Shown: piece by piece, positions 28,316-37,624 of the stretch
Position numbering within the stretch: position 1 is the stretch's first letter
Layout of the letters: each line of letters begins with the position of its first letter
Notes under the pieces: generated by a model
What the model was told of the DNA's origin: nothing
Database searches by the model: none
What the model saw: only the letters and a program-made list of their open reading frames with translations
NCBI GenBank assembly: GCA_009924895.1
Contig: RFQR01000008.1
Location: 1 to 62,025, forward strand
From: a bacterium
Lineage (GTDB): Bacteria > Patescibacteriota > Minisyncoccia > Phycocordibacterales > UBA2100
Length of the DNA stretch: 62,025 nucleotides
Reading direction: 5' to 3'
Position numbers and translations under genes: made by a program

Positions 28316-28858
28316 TTATTCACTTTCTCGAGCGCGAACGCACAGCATAACAACGATAAGGTACGCAAACACCGTTGCTGCCATAAGAGGAAACGTGATG
28401 TATCCAAACTCGAAAATGATCCGCTGAGCACAGTCTCCCTGCCCCGAAGCAGGACACGGGACTACCTTACTCACACCCATCTGGAGCGCATGGTGATAAA
28501 GCGCAATGACGAGGCCTAAGACGGAAAGCGCAAGTGGGTACAGTGCTGCGCTCGCATCCTTTCGCAAGAGTGCTATACCGGTTATAACCACCTGCGGATA
28601 CAAAAAGATTCGCTCAAACCAGCAGAGGCCGCACGGTATAAAACCAAGGACTTCCGAATAATACAGCGTAAGCGCGGAGGCAACGAACGATACCGCAAAC
28701 GCTTTCCGCACTCCCCACGATCCGATGAGCAGTACCAAAACGAGGCACGCTGGCACTCTGTTTCGCAGCGTATACGCGCCAAGGAGAAGGAGCGTGCCAC
28801 ACTGCATAAGCACCGCCCCGAGCGCTAGCCACCAGTTGAGCGTCTGCACCCATTCCAT
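28316..28858 (-). CDS. DsbB-like disulfide bond formation membrane protein
   Basis: GFIPCGLCWFERIFLYPQVVITGIAL plus a second Cys pair VPCPASGQGDCAQ. Confidence 0.88.
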   Translation of the reverse strand: MEWVQTLNWWLALGAVLMQCGTLLLLGAYTLRNRVPACLVLVLLIGSWGVRKAFAVSFVASALTLYYSEVLGFIPCGLCWFERIFLYPQVVITGIALLRKDASAALYPLALSVLGLVIALYHHALQMGVSKVVPCPASGQGDCAQRIIFEFGYITFPLMAATVFAYLIVVMLCVRARESE

Positions 28859-28860
28859 AC

Positions 28861-29244
28861 TTATTGCGGAAGTGCGCAGCCCGATTTATCAGCAAATTCC
28901 TGGAGCGTGTGTTCTCCAACAAGCTCAGAACCATCAGGGAACTTCCATGTCGGATACGATTTAATACCTTTTTCTTTGCAAATAGGAGTCTGATCTTGCG
29001 CATTCTGAGTAGAGCACTCAACGTACGGCAAGAGCGCCGCAGAACGGCTAAACATCGCTTTTGTTTTTTGGCAATGCGCACACCAGAACGCACCATAAAA
29101 TACGACGCCTTTATCTTTCAAGCACTGTGCAAACCCATCAAGTTTATTCGAACCAGTATGGTTGTTGAGATACCACGAAGCGCCCGACCCACCCACTATT
29201 AGAATTAAAAGACTTATCCAAAATGCTGCCATTCCTTTATTCAT
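28861..29244 (-). CDS. Membrane-anchored thioredoxin-like protein
   Basis: GVVFYGAFWCAHCQKTKAMF (CxxC); N-terminal TM; GIKSYPTWKF. Confidence 0.88.
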   Translation of the reverse strand: MNKGMAAFWISLLILIVGGSGASWYLNNHTGSNKLDGFAQCLKDKGVVFYGAFWCAHCQKTKAMFSRSAALLPYVECSTQNAQDQTPICKEKGIKSYPTWKFPDGSELVGEHTLQEFADKSGCALPQ

Positions 29245-29270
29245 GGCAGCAGTGTATCATATTCGAATCT

Positions 29271-29786
29271 ATGGTCTACGAAGATTCTGTTCAGCATTTG
29301 AAAGAGCGGAGCAAAGCTGAGAATGCCGCTTTTGTGTTAAAAGTCGTACAGCCTGCGCTGGTGGGACTTATGGATGGATCGGTTTCAACCCTCGCACCTA
29401 TTTTTGCCGCCGCATTTGCAACGGGCAGTACACACGTTGCACTCGTCGTTGGCATTTCTGCTTCAGTTGGTGCTGCTATTTCCATGGCATTCGCCGAGGC
29501 GCTTTCTGATACCGGTGAGGATACCGGACGCGGTCATCCATTTGCGCGCGGTGCAATTGTGGGGTTCGCCACTTTTATCGGCGGCATCTTGCACTCACTT
29601 CCTTTCTTCATCGCCGATCTAAAAGTGGCACTCTATACGGCATACATTGTTGTCGCGCTTGAGCTCTGGATTATTGCATATATTCGACGACACTACTTCC
29701 GCATGAGCTTCTGGCTCTCAGTAGTACAAGTAGTCTTTGGCGGCGGACTGGTGGTCCTCGCCGGGCTTTTAATTGGCAGCGCGTGA
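29271..29786 (+). CDS. VIT1/CCC1-like membrane protein
   Basis: GLMDGSVSTLAPIFAAAFATG...GAAISMAFAEALSDTGEDTGRGHP. Confidence 0.6.
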   Translation: MVYEDSVQHLKERSKAENAAFVLKVVQPALVGLMDGSVSTLAPIFAAAFATGSTHVALVVGISASVGAAISMAFAEALSDTGEDTGRGHPFARGAIVGFATFIGGILHSLPFFIADLKVALYTAYIVVALELWIIAYIRRHYFRMSFWLSVVQVVFGGGLVVLAGLLIGSA

Positions 29787-30170
29787 TCTACAGCGAACAG
29801 TTGAGCACGCACACACTTCTTTCAAAAACTCGTTGAAGTATTCTTGGTCATAATCAATCGTGAGCTCGACACCGCGCTTAATCGAGCGCGCTGCGCGAAT
29901 AATGATCCGACCCTGTTCAATAGAGGCTTCACAATTCGGATCGCACGAATGATTCACCCATCGCCCCAGGTTACTCTCATCCGAACCATCAATGGTCCAC
30001 GTATCGTCAATTTCAAATAAATAGCGAGAAGACGACGTGTTAGCTTCCGTCGTGGGTATTTTCATTCCCGAATACTCAGCGACAAAATCTCCTGATTTGA
30101 ACGGTACTCCAGAAAAAAGCCCCTTACCCTTTCCTCTCACTTCTCGCACCTCCACGCGGTCTGTCCCCAT
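29769..30170 (-). CDS. SET domain protein
   Basis: VREVRGKGKGLFSGVPFKSGDFVAEYSG...LGRWVNHSCDPNCEASI...RGVELTIDYDQEY. Confidence 0.9.
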   Translation of the reverse strand: MGTDRVEVREVRGKGKGLFSGVPFKSGDFVAEYSGMKIPTTEANTSSSRYLFEIDDTWTIDGSDESNLGRWVNHSCDPNCEASIEQGRIIIRAARSIKRGVELTIDYDQEYFNEFLKEVCACSTVRCRSRAAN

Positions 30171-30221
30171 AGCGGGATGAGTGTACCGCAGCGTCGTGAA
30201 TTTTCAATGCATACTATGGGT

Positions 30222-30428
30222 ATGGAACTCTTCGGCTTTCACCCGCTTACCCTCTTCGAGCTCCTTCTGGTAGGGACAGCAGCGTGCGCATCGGTTGTGA
30301 TCGGCGTCCTTCTTGCCTTTCATTTTGTTCGTTTTTCCTCTTTGAACATGGCAGTCGTGAGCGTCGGGATATATACCGCAGGTACCATCCTCTTACTCGC
30401 GCTCCTTGTAGCGCTTGTTTTCGCATGA
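30222..30428 (+). CDS. Small two-TM membrane protein
   Basis: Hydrophobic ORF overlapping the next start by ATGA at 30425. Confidence 0.55.
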   Translation: MELFGFHPLTLFELLLVGTAACASVVIGVLLAFHFVRFSSLNMAVVSVGIYTAGTILLLALLVALVFA

Positions 30429-31645
30429 ACGATCAAACCGTTGGAAACGAAAAGAACATTATGGTGGTGCGCAAGCACTGGTTTTTCCTTCTTGCACAAA
30501 TTGCACACATTATCGTAATCGGTGTTGTGCCGCTTATTATTTTTGTGCTTGCATTTTTCCTGCCCGAGACCATTCCATTTGCTGCCGCAATCATGCACCT
30601 GGGCGCCACCCTCATCGGGATATGGCTCCTCGTTCTGTGGATGGCAATTGCGATTACCTGGATGGATTATTATCTCGATACGATCACGGTGACATCCGAG
30701 AGAATACATCGTATCGAACAAGAAGGATTTTTTGATCGGCGCACTATCTCGTGGCACTTGAACTCAGTTCTTGATGTGACCGTGCATGTCTCCGGCGTAG
30801 TGGAAACGATTTTAGGGTTTGGGACTGTCACGATTGAAACAGCGGGTGAGGGTACTGGGGATGAATCCTTTAAAGGTATCCCACACCCTCAAGCGGTGCG
30901 CGCAAAAATTCTTGAACAAATACATTTTTTGCACTCTCTTGTTGAAGTAAATAAACGACAAGAAGCCCTCATTCACGCCGTTGGACACGATGTAAAAAGC
31001 CATCTCACCACAAGCCAAGCAACGCTTGCAAGTATTGTTGAGGGCGATTTTGGTGCCGTCCCTGATCGCGTGAAGGCGGTTGCAAAAAAGGCGCTTAAAG
31101 ACGCTCGCAGCGGCGTCTCCTCGGTCACGAACCTTTTGCACTCAGCCGATGGGGCAACCGGTGTCATCTCACTTCATAGTACTTCGGTACCACTCTCTCC
31201 TCTCATCACCGAGGTTGTAAGCGCGCTCCGGCCAGCAGCAGAGAAGAAAAATCTTGCGCTCATTGTTCACGATCTACCATCAATCACAGTGCAAGCTGAT
31301 CCCGAGCGTCTCAAGAATGACGTGGTGCGAAATCTTGTTGACAACGCTATTCGATACACGCCTCAGGGCTCCATCACCGTCTCGCTTGAAGTGCAGCAAG
31401 AACTTGCCGTTCTTTCTATCGCTGATACCGGCGTCGGCATCTCATCAAACGACTTACAGCGTCTCTTTACTGACGGCGGGAAAGGTGAACACTCAAGTGC
31501 AGTAAATCCTGAAAGCACTGGTTTTGGCCTTACTATAGCGCAGCGCACCACCGAAGCACACGGAGGAAAGATTTGGGTTGTCTCAGGAGGAGAAGGAAAA
31601 GGTTCTACTTTTTTTGTCGCACTCCCGCTCTCGGTGGCTTCATGA
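30425..31645 (+). CDS. Sensor histidine kinase with N-terminal TM pair and bPH2-like domain
   Basis: EQEGFFDRRTISWHLNSVLDVTVHVSGVVETILGFGTVTIETAG; HAVGHDVKSHL; NLVDNAIRYTPQG; ADTGVGIS; STGFGLTIAQ. Confidence 0.85.
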   Translation: MNDQTVGNEKNIMVVRKHWFFLLAQIAHIIVIGVVPLIIFVLAFFLPETIPFAAAIMHLGATLIGIWLLVLWMAIAITWMDYYLDTITVTSERIHRIEQEGFFDRRTISWHLNSVLDVTVHVSGVVETILGFGTVTIETAGEGTGDESFKGIPHPQAVRAKILEQIHFLHSLVEVNKRQEALIHAVGHDVKSHLTTSQATLASIVEGDFGAVPDRVKAVAKKALKDARSGVSSVTNLLHSADGATGVISLHSTSVPLSPLITEVVSALRPAAEKKNLALIVHDLPSITVQADPERLKNDVVRNLVDNAIRYTPQGSITVSLEVQQELAVLSIADTGVGISSNDLQRLFTDGGKGEHSSAVNPESTGFGLTIAQRTTEAHGGKIWVVSGGEGKGSTFFVALPLSVAS

Positions 31646-31658
31646 TAGGATGTCACGC

Positions 31659-32918
31659 ATGAGTGACAAAAGACTCTCAACCGAAAGTTACAAAGGGGTC
31701 CGTGACTTTTACCCCGAGGATCAGTACATACAGCGGTATCTTTTTGAGCACATGGCAAACACCTGTGAGCTTTTCGGATACGAAGAATACGACGCTTCCA
31801 TCCTCGAACCTGCCGAGCTCTACCGCTCAAAGACATCTGATGAAATAGTGAATGAACAAACCTATACATTTACTGACCGCGGTGATCGTGAAGTGACACT
31901 TCGCCCTGAGATGACCCCGACGGTAGCGCGTATGGTTGCCGGCAAATATCGCGAGCTTGCACTTCCTGTTCGCTGGTACTCAATTCCCAACTGCTTCCGT
32001 TATGAACGGACACAAAAGGGTCGCACTCGCGAATTTTGGCAACTCAACGCTGACATCATCGGGGCAAAAGGCATTGAAGCTGACGCCGAGGTTATTGCAC
32101 TCTCGCACGCACTCATGCTCTCGCTCGGCGCACAGGAAAAGGATTTCCAAATTTGTGTATCAGACCGCCGAATACTCGATTCGATTTGTGAGCAGGCAGA
32201 TGTTTCCTCGGAGCAAAAGTCTCAAGTAATTCGGCTTCTCGACCGCCGTACAAAACTAGATAACTTTGCAGATAAGATGACAGAACTTGTTGGGTCAAAG
32301 GAAAAAGCAGACAAGCTTATCGATCTTATCGACCGCACAACATCTTCTGCATACCTCGAGGAACTCCGCACCAAGCTGGAGAACATGGGCGTCCGCAACA
32401 TGGTTGTCGATACGACGGTCACGCGCGGGTTTGACTACTACACGGGGATGGTGTTTGAAGTCTTTGATACTGACCCAACAAATCGTCGATCAATGTTTGG
32501 CGGGGGTCGCTACGATAACCTCTTGGGACTTTTTGGCGCAGAAGGAGTTCCTGCTGTCGGCTTTGCAATGGGCGATGTCACTGCACGAGACTTCCTCGAG
32601 GCTCACAACCTCCTGCCTCGCTACGCTCCCGCAACCGAGCTCATGCTGTGCGTTGTAGAAGAAGACGCTATGGCACATGCGGAGCGCCTTGCGCAAGATC
32701 TACGCAAAGAAGACGTCGCCGTAGCCATCAACATTTCAGGAAAGCGCATCGGCGACCAGGTACGTCAGGCAGACAAGATGAAAATTCCTTTCGTGATTGC
32801 TGTGGGAACAAAGGAGCGTGACAGCGGCAAATATACTATAAAAAACCTCGCCTCCGGCGATGAAATTACGCTTCCTGCCGACCGCATATCTGAGCACCTC
32901 TTTAGTGCCCTAGGTTGA
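31659..32918 (+). CDS. hisS: Histidyl-tRNA synthetase
   Basis: YKGVRDFYPED; LRPEMTPTVARM; FRYERTQKGRTREFWQLNADIIG; RGFDYYTGMVFE. Confidence 0.95.
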   Translation: MSDKRLSTESYKGVRDFYPEDQYIQRYLFEHMANTCELFGYEEYDASILEPAELYRSKTSDEIVNEQTYTFTDRGDREVTLRPEMTPTVARMVAGKYRELALPVRWYSIPNCFRYERTQKGRTREFWQLNADIIGAKGIEADAEVIALSHALMLSLGAQEKDFQICVSDRRILDSICEQADVSSEQKSQVIRLLDRRTKLDNFADKMTELVGSKEKADKLIDLIDRTTSSAYLEELRTKLENMGVRNMVVDTTVTRGFDYYTGMVFEVFDTDPTNRRSMFGGGRYDNLLGLFGAEGVPAVGFAMGDVTARDFLEAHNLLPRYAPATELMLCVVEEDAMAHAERLAQDLRKEDVAVAINISGKRIGDQVRQADKMKIPFVIAVGTKERDSGKYTIKNLASGDEITLPADRISEHLFSALG

Positions 32919-32942
32919 CTTTTTTTGCAAAAGTAGTATATT
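32915..32942 (+). promoter_or_regulatory. Sigma70-like promoter TTGACT-N16-TATATT
   Basis: Upstream of small ORF 32976; overlaps the hisS stop. Confidence 0.65.
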
Positions 32943-32975
32943 AAACAGGTCAACCGCAACAGAGGAGATACAGAA

Positions 32976-33173
32976 ATGTTGCGACAAGCCGTACTCGATG
33001 GGCTGACGGGATTGGGGGCAGCAATGCTCCTGTCCATGCTGTGGTGGTGGCTCCGGGGGATCAGTCTCGCTGACTTCATCCCCTTCACCTTCCTCCACCC
33101 CGCCTCAAAGATCGCAATGGTCTGCGGAGCGGCACTGGGCTGGTACTACCAGCTCAGCCAGTACGTCGCCTGA
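32976..33173 (+). CDS. Small membrane hypothetical protein
   Basis: 65 aa; SD AGAGGAGATACAGAAATG; followed by hairpin terminator. Confidence 0.6.
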   Translation: MLRQAVLDGLTGLGAAMLLSMLWWWLRGISLADFIPFTFLHPASKIAMVCGAALGWYYQLSQYVA

Positions 33174-33180
33174 GGCACGG

Positions 33181-33211
33181 ATCGGCGAGCGTACCCTCAG
33201 CGCTCGCCGAT
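33181..33211 (+). terminator. Hairpin ATCGGCGAGCG-N9-CGCTCGCCGAT
   Basis: Perfect 11-bp stem. Confidence 0.7.
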
Positions 33212-33296
33212 TCAAATTTCTGAAAGTACCTAAAACAATGTCTTACACGGATAAGTCTTGTAAAACCACTTTTTCTTTCTGGTATAATCCTCCCCT

Positions 33297-33875
33297 ATGG
33301 CCGCACGGTATATAGTGTTTGACATTGAGACAGTCGGTTCTTTTTCGGGACCGTTTAATCCACTCGAACTTGAGATGACCATCTGTTGCACCTATGACTC
33401 AAAAACTGGTGCTTATGATTCTTTTTTGAAAGAAGACTTGCCGCGGTTATGGAAACTCTTTGAACACACCGACGTACTTGTCGGCTATAACTCCGATCAT
33501 TTCGATATCCCAATTCTCAACAAGTACTATCCGGGAGATCTTTTGAAAATGAGAAGTCTCGACATTATGAAAGAGGTCCAAAACCTACTTGGCCGTCGCC
33601 TTAAACTCGACTCAATCGCAGAAGCAACGCTCGGTGCGAAAAAAATAGGCAGTGGGTCTCAGGCGCCACAATGGTGGAAAGAGGGAAAAATCGATCTCCT
33701 GCGTGAATACTGCACTAAAGACGTGGAACTTACCAAAAAAGTCTTTGAATACGCGCTCGCGCACAATGCACTCAAATACAAAGACTTGAGTCTCGTCCGA
33801 GAAGTAAGGCTCAATACCACGAGCTGGCTTTCAGAGAAAGCCGCTCCCGCACTTACCCACACCCTCGGTTTTTAA
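33297..33875 (+). CDS. RNase H-like / 3'-5' exonuclease-fold protein (RNase_H_2/YprB-like)
   Basis: YIVFDIETVGSF; VGYNSDHFDIPIL; LREYCTKDVELT. Confidence 0.8.
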   Translation: MAARYIVFDIETVGSFSGPFNPLELEMTICCTYDSKTGAYDSFLKEDLPRLWKLFEHTDVLVGYNSDHFDIPILNKYYPGDLLKMRSLDIMKEVQNLLGRRLKLDSIAEATLGAKKIGSGSQAPQWWKEGKIDLLREYCTKDVELTKKVFEYALAHNALKYKDLSLVREVRLNTTSWLSEKAAPALTHTLGF

Positions 33876-33910
33876 TGGTATACTTCTCTCGTTATTACTT
33901 ATACATCCGT

Positions 33911-34681
33911 ATGGATATACTACAAAAATTTTCTACTCCGATTGCAATTGTGATTGCGGGCGCACTGATTGGCGGCGCTGTCTTGTACAGCAATAAATCC
34001 GCATCCGCTCCTTCCGCGCAAGGACCAAGCTGGGTAAAACAAACGATACGCGGCATTACTGAGACTGATCATGTGTTAGGGTCCAAAAACGCAAAAGTGG
34101 TCCTCATGGAGTACTCAGATACCGAATGTCCTTTTTGTGCTCGGTTCCACGCAACATTGCACCAGATAAAAACTGAGTATGGAGACAAGGTCACGTGGGT
34201 CTATCGACACTTCCCGCTTACCCAACTGCATCCTAAGGCACCCAAAGAAGCCGAGGCACTCGAGTGTGCAAAAGTGCTTGGCGGCGATGATATGTTTTGG
34301 AAATACACTGACCTACTGTACGGAAAAACAAAATCAAATAACTCGCTTGATATTGGCGTCTATAACACACCATCACCGACACCAACTGGTGAAGACGGCA
34401 AACCGTACTACGCCGAAGCAAAACCCCGCTCAGCAACCGATGCTGGAAAACTCTCAGACTTTGCGTTTGAACTCGGCCTCAACCGCGCCTCATTTGAATC
34501 CTGCCTCAAATCAGGAAAAATGGCTGACCGAGTGAACGCCGATGCAAAAGAAATTATCGCACTCGGCGGCTCCGGCACCCCAACGAGCTATCTTCTCGTA
34601 AAAGGCAAGCAATATCTGGTAGAAGGTGCTGTCCCGTACGCACAGTTAAAGAAAATGATTGACGAGGCTCTGCAGAAATAG
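33911..34681 (+). CDS. DsbA-family thioredoxin-fold protein
   Basis: LMEYSDTECPFCARFHATLHQI; GSGTPTSYLLVKGKQYLVEGAVPY. Confidence 0.9.
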   Translation: MDILQKFSTPIAIVIAGALIGGAVLYSNKSASAPSAQGPSWVKQTIRGITETDHVLGSKNAKVVLMEYSDTECPFCARFHATLHQIKTEYGDKVTWVYRHFPLTQLHPKAPKEAEALECAKVLGGDDMFWKYTDLLYGKTKSNNSLDIGVYNTPSPTPTGEDGKPYYAEAKPRSATDAGKLSDFAFELGLNRASFESCLKSGKMADRVNADAKEIIALGGSGTPTSYLLVKGKQYLVEGAVPYAQLKKMIDEALQK

Positions 34682-34707
34682 TGCTCTTATCTCCACTGCA
34701 AAGATAT

Positions 34708-34848
34708 GCGTCCGTAGTGCTATCGTCACACTACAAAGTTCTCAACGTCTACCGCCTGCACGGCCACGTCCGCCAGCTCGACTATGGCGGCAGGTGGAAT
34801 GCCGAGAACCGTCTCTTCCTCCGCAACTCGGTCACTCCGACCCTCTGA
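34708..34848 (+). pseudogene. Orphan C-terminal fragment resembling a DGR variable protein end
   Basis: HYKVLNVYRLHGHVRQLDYGGRWNAENRLFLRNSVTPTL* with almost all codons ending in C/G; no upstream remainder of a protein. Confidence 0.4.
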
Positions 34849-34872
34849 CCCTTGGCCCCCATCTTGGGCCTG

Positions 34873-34902
34873 CCCCGCATTTCTGTTTACAGAAATGCGG
34901 GG
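34873..34902 (+). terminator. Perfect 13-bp hairpin CCCCGCATTTCTG-TTTA-CAGAAATGCGGGG
   Basis: Inverted repeat followed by TGTATTTTTTC. Confidence 0.8.
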
Positions 34903-35118
34903 TGTATTTTTTCACGGCACGCTGGCATCTTCGGCCGACTTCAGGCTTGAGGTGGCGAGGTTCCACTTCTTCAAAAAAGAAGCGAGTTGGTGCCGTGCGC
35001 CAAGGGGCTCAAGGCCCCGCATCAGATACAGCCCGAGGGTAATGGAACTTATCCCCATTACTGCTATAAAATGTAAACTACACAGTTCGGCAAAACATTG
35101 GCTTAGGTTGGTGTTTTG

Positions 35119-36546
35119 CTATACAACAAACGCACTCACCGTATCTGTTCCGCCACGTTCTCCAACACGCATACCAGAGACAAGCACCGCAGTGTCTCCT
35201 TTCTTTGCATACGATTTGCGCACTAAATCAGTCCGAAGAAATTCAATGATCTCGGGAATAGTATCGCGATGAGGCATGGAGAGCGGGTACGCACCATACA
35301 GGAAGGAGGTTTGTCGAAGCGTGCTCTCATTAGAAGAAACTACAACGAGCGGCTGCTGTGTCCGGTATCTACCCACCATGCGAGCAGTAAATCCTGTTTC
35401 AGTTAAAGCAACAACGACTGTTGCTGCGATGTCGATTGCTGTTTTAGCGGCATAGCGCGTGATAGCTTCTATGATAGGGATTTCGGTAAACCCTGCGTAC
35501 GCATCTGATCTGCGCGTGCGTTTGTTGTGATCAACGTGTGTTTCGGTCTCAACTGCAATTTTCGTCATCGTTTCTATTGCTTCAGTTGGAAATGCACCAA
35601 CGGCAGACTCCGCGGAGAGCATGATCGCATCGGTGCCATCAAGTATTGCATTTGCGACGTCAGAAACTTCGGCACGTGTTGGCACCGGAGACTCAATCAT
35701 AGACTCAAGCATCTGCGTTGCGACAACAACTATTTTTCCCTTGGCACGAGCCTTTGCGATCATGGTCTTTTGTAAAAACGGCACACGCTCTGCCCCGACT
35801 TCAACCGCGAGGTCACCGCGCGCAACCATGATGGCATCAGCTTCATCGATAATTTTATCCAACCGCTCAATCGCTGAGGCTGTTTCAATCTTTGCCATGA
35901 TAAGGGCCGTCGAATTCAATTCTGAAAGTAGTATGCGCAAATCACGAATGTCTTTTGCTGACTGTACAAACGACATAGCAAACGCATCGACACCTTGCTT
36001 TACGCAGTACTGTACGTCTTCTCTATCTTTCTCCGTTAATACCGAAAGCGACAGATGAGTGCCCGGGAAATTCACGCCGCGACGCGAACGAATAGTGCCG
36101 CCTGCAAGGACACGGCATTCAATATTATTACCAGATATCTCCTCAACAAGAAAACGCTGCTTGCCGTCATTTATGACTATGTGCGCGCCCGGCTTTACAT
36201 CACGCACGAGCCCTTCGTAACTTACACTCATGCGCTCAGCAGTTCCTACTGTTTGTTCTGTGGTAAGTGTTATTCGCTTCCCTTCCTCAAGGGTGACAGT
36301 CTCAGTTGCGAGATCGCCTGTACGAATCTTTGGTCCTGCAAGGTCCGCGAGTATGGCAACGCGTGTCTTTAGAACAGACTCAACTTCTCGAACGGAATCA
36401 AAATGCCGTTGATGCTCTGCGCCCGAACCATGGGAAAAATTGAATCGAGCGACGTCAAGACCTGCTCGGACAAGCAGAGAGAGTTTTTCCGGTGATTCGG
36501 AGGACGGGCCGATGGTGGCTATGATGCGAGTCCGTTTTGGAATCAT
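35119..36546 (-). CDS. pyk: Pyruvate kinase
   Basis: TRIIATIGPSSESPEKL; RFNFSHGSG; MVARGDLAVEVG; VVATQMLESMI. Confidence 0.97.
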   Translation of the reverse strand: MIPKRTRIIATIGPSSESPEKLSLLVRAGLDVARFNFSHGSGAEHQRHFDSVREVESVLKTRVAILADLAGPKIRTGDLATETVTLEEGKRITLTTEQTVGTAERMSVSYEGLVRDVKPGAHIVINDGKQRFLVEEISGNNIECRVLAGGTIRSRRGVNFPGTHLSLSVLTEKDREDVQYCVKQGVDAFAMSFVQSAKDIRDLRILLSELNSTALIMAKIETASAIERLDKIIDEADAIMVARGDLAVEVGAERVPFLQKTMIAKARAKGKIVVVATQMLESMIESPVPTRAEVSDVANAILDGTDAIMLSAESAVGAFPTEAIETMTKIAVETETHVDHNKRTRRSDAYAGFTEIPIIEAITRYAAKTAIDIAATVVVALTETGFTARMVGRYRTQQPLVVVSSNESTLRQTSFLYGAYPLSMPHRDTIPEIIEFLRTDLVRKSYAKKGDTAVLVSGMRVGERGGTDTVSAFVV

Positions 36547-36551
36547 GGTTT

Positions 36552-36878
36552 CTATTGCTGCGGAATAATGAGTCGGGATTCTTTACATGAATTTCCAAGG
36601 AGTGATTTCCACACCGTAGGACATTGCAGATGAACTACACGTTCTTCCTTTTGAGGACTCACGAGCCGGAAATCACATGACACGTACGTATCATTGTCAG
36701 TGTCTTCACCCTGACAGCTTTGCCCCACAATTGAATATTCCGCATACAATTTTTGAACAAATGACTCACCTTTACGTTCTGCGACACTTGCCCGCACATC
36801 CCTCACAACGATAGAAAAACCTATATATGAGGCGAGTGCCACAGCACAGAAAAGAAACGAAAAAGCGATTGTTTTCAT
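36552..36878 (-). CDS. Small membrane-anchored hypothetical protein
   Basis: 108 aa, N-terminal TM, Cys-containing. Confidence 0.5.
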   Translation of the reverse strand: MKTIAFSFLFCAVALASYIGFSIVVRDVRASVAERKGESFVQKLYAEYSIVGQSCQGEDTDNDTYVSCDFRLVSPQKEERVVHLQCPTVWKSLLGNSCKESRLIIPQQ

Positions 36879-36971
36879 GCGTCAATGGTACCACAACTTG
36901 TTTCAGTCATGCAGACATTTGCAGATTACTCCACTCTGTGGCATATAGTATAAAGAAAAAAGGAGGTACTG

Positions 36972-37481
36972 ATGAATATCCTGAGCATCAATGGCATCCT
37001 CATGGACGCTCGAAAAATGAAAATGTGGGATGGGGCACAAACGGCGTTCGGCGAAGTATACCCAGACGCGCGATTTGAAACCTATTTCGACTATTACCAT
37101 ATTCTTGAATCTAAGATCATGCGAAACCTGGTACGCACACTGGTAGAGCGAAACGACACCGGTGACGATGTTCTACTTCTTGGGCACTCGATGGGTGGAG
37201 TCATCGCACACGCAATGGCCACACACTTTGTTAGAAGCCGCGTTCGCGGCATCGTGACAGTGTTTTCTCCTCATACGTACCTATGGGGGCAATTCGGAAA
37301 ACAGTTGGAGGCTCAGCCAATCTCTGACGCAACCCCATTCATAACTTTTGAGGGAACTCTGGATTGGCTTGTACCGTTTGGGACAGCATGGCATCCACAG
37401 ACCTGGAAACATGTGCGACTGGTAACGGACCACCAAGAAGGGCTTATGACCGACCAGCGGTTGTGGAACACCATTGCCTGA
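36972..37481 (+). CDS. Alpha/beta-hydrolase-like protein
   Basis: LLGHSMGGVIAHAMA nucleophile elbow; SD AAAGGAGGTACTG. Confidence 0.75.
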   Translation: MNILSINGILMDARKMKMWDGAQTAFGEVYPDARFETYFDYYHILESKIMRNLVRTLVERNDTGDDVLLLGHSMGGVIAHAMATHFVRSRVRGIVTVFSPHTYLWGQFGKQLEAQPISDATPFITFEGTLDWLVPFGTAWHPQTWKHVRLVTDHQEGLMTDQRLWNTIA

Positions 37482-37515
37482 AAGACAAAAGAAATTGTAG
37501 CGTAAAGATGAACAT

Positions 37516-37542
37516 GGGCCCGAGGATACTTCCCTCGGGTCC
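37516..37542 (+). terminator. Hairpin GGGCCCGAGG..CCTCGGGTCC then TTTTT
   Basis: Inverted repeat plus downstream T run. Confidence 0.65.
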
Positions 37543-37624
37543 ACACTTTTTGAGTTATGTTGCGGTTAATTCTGGCTCGTGGTTAAATGAGCGCGCATCT
37601 GAGCGCTCTAGAGAAAGGTCCACA

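Noticed and set aside
34872-34903. CRISPR repeat or other array
   Set aside because: Only a single hairpin; no regularly spaced direct repeats or cas genes were found anywhere in the window
34659-35042. 127-aa Pro/Arg-rich ORF as a real protein
   Set aside because: It runs across the terminator hairpin and is out of frame with the DGR-like fragment; composition reflects GC-rich non-coding sequence
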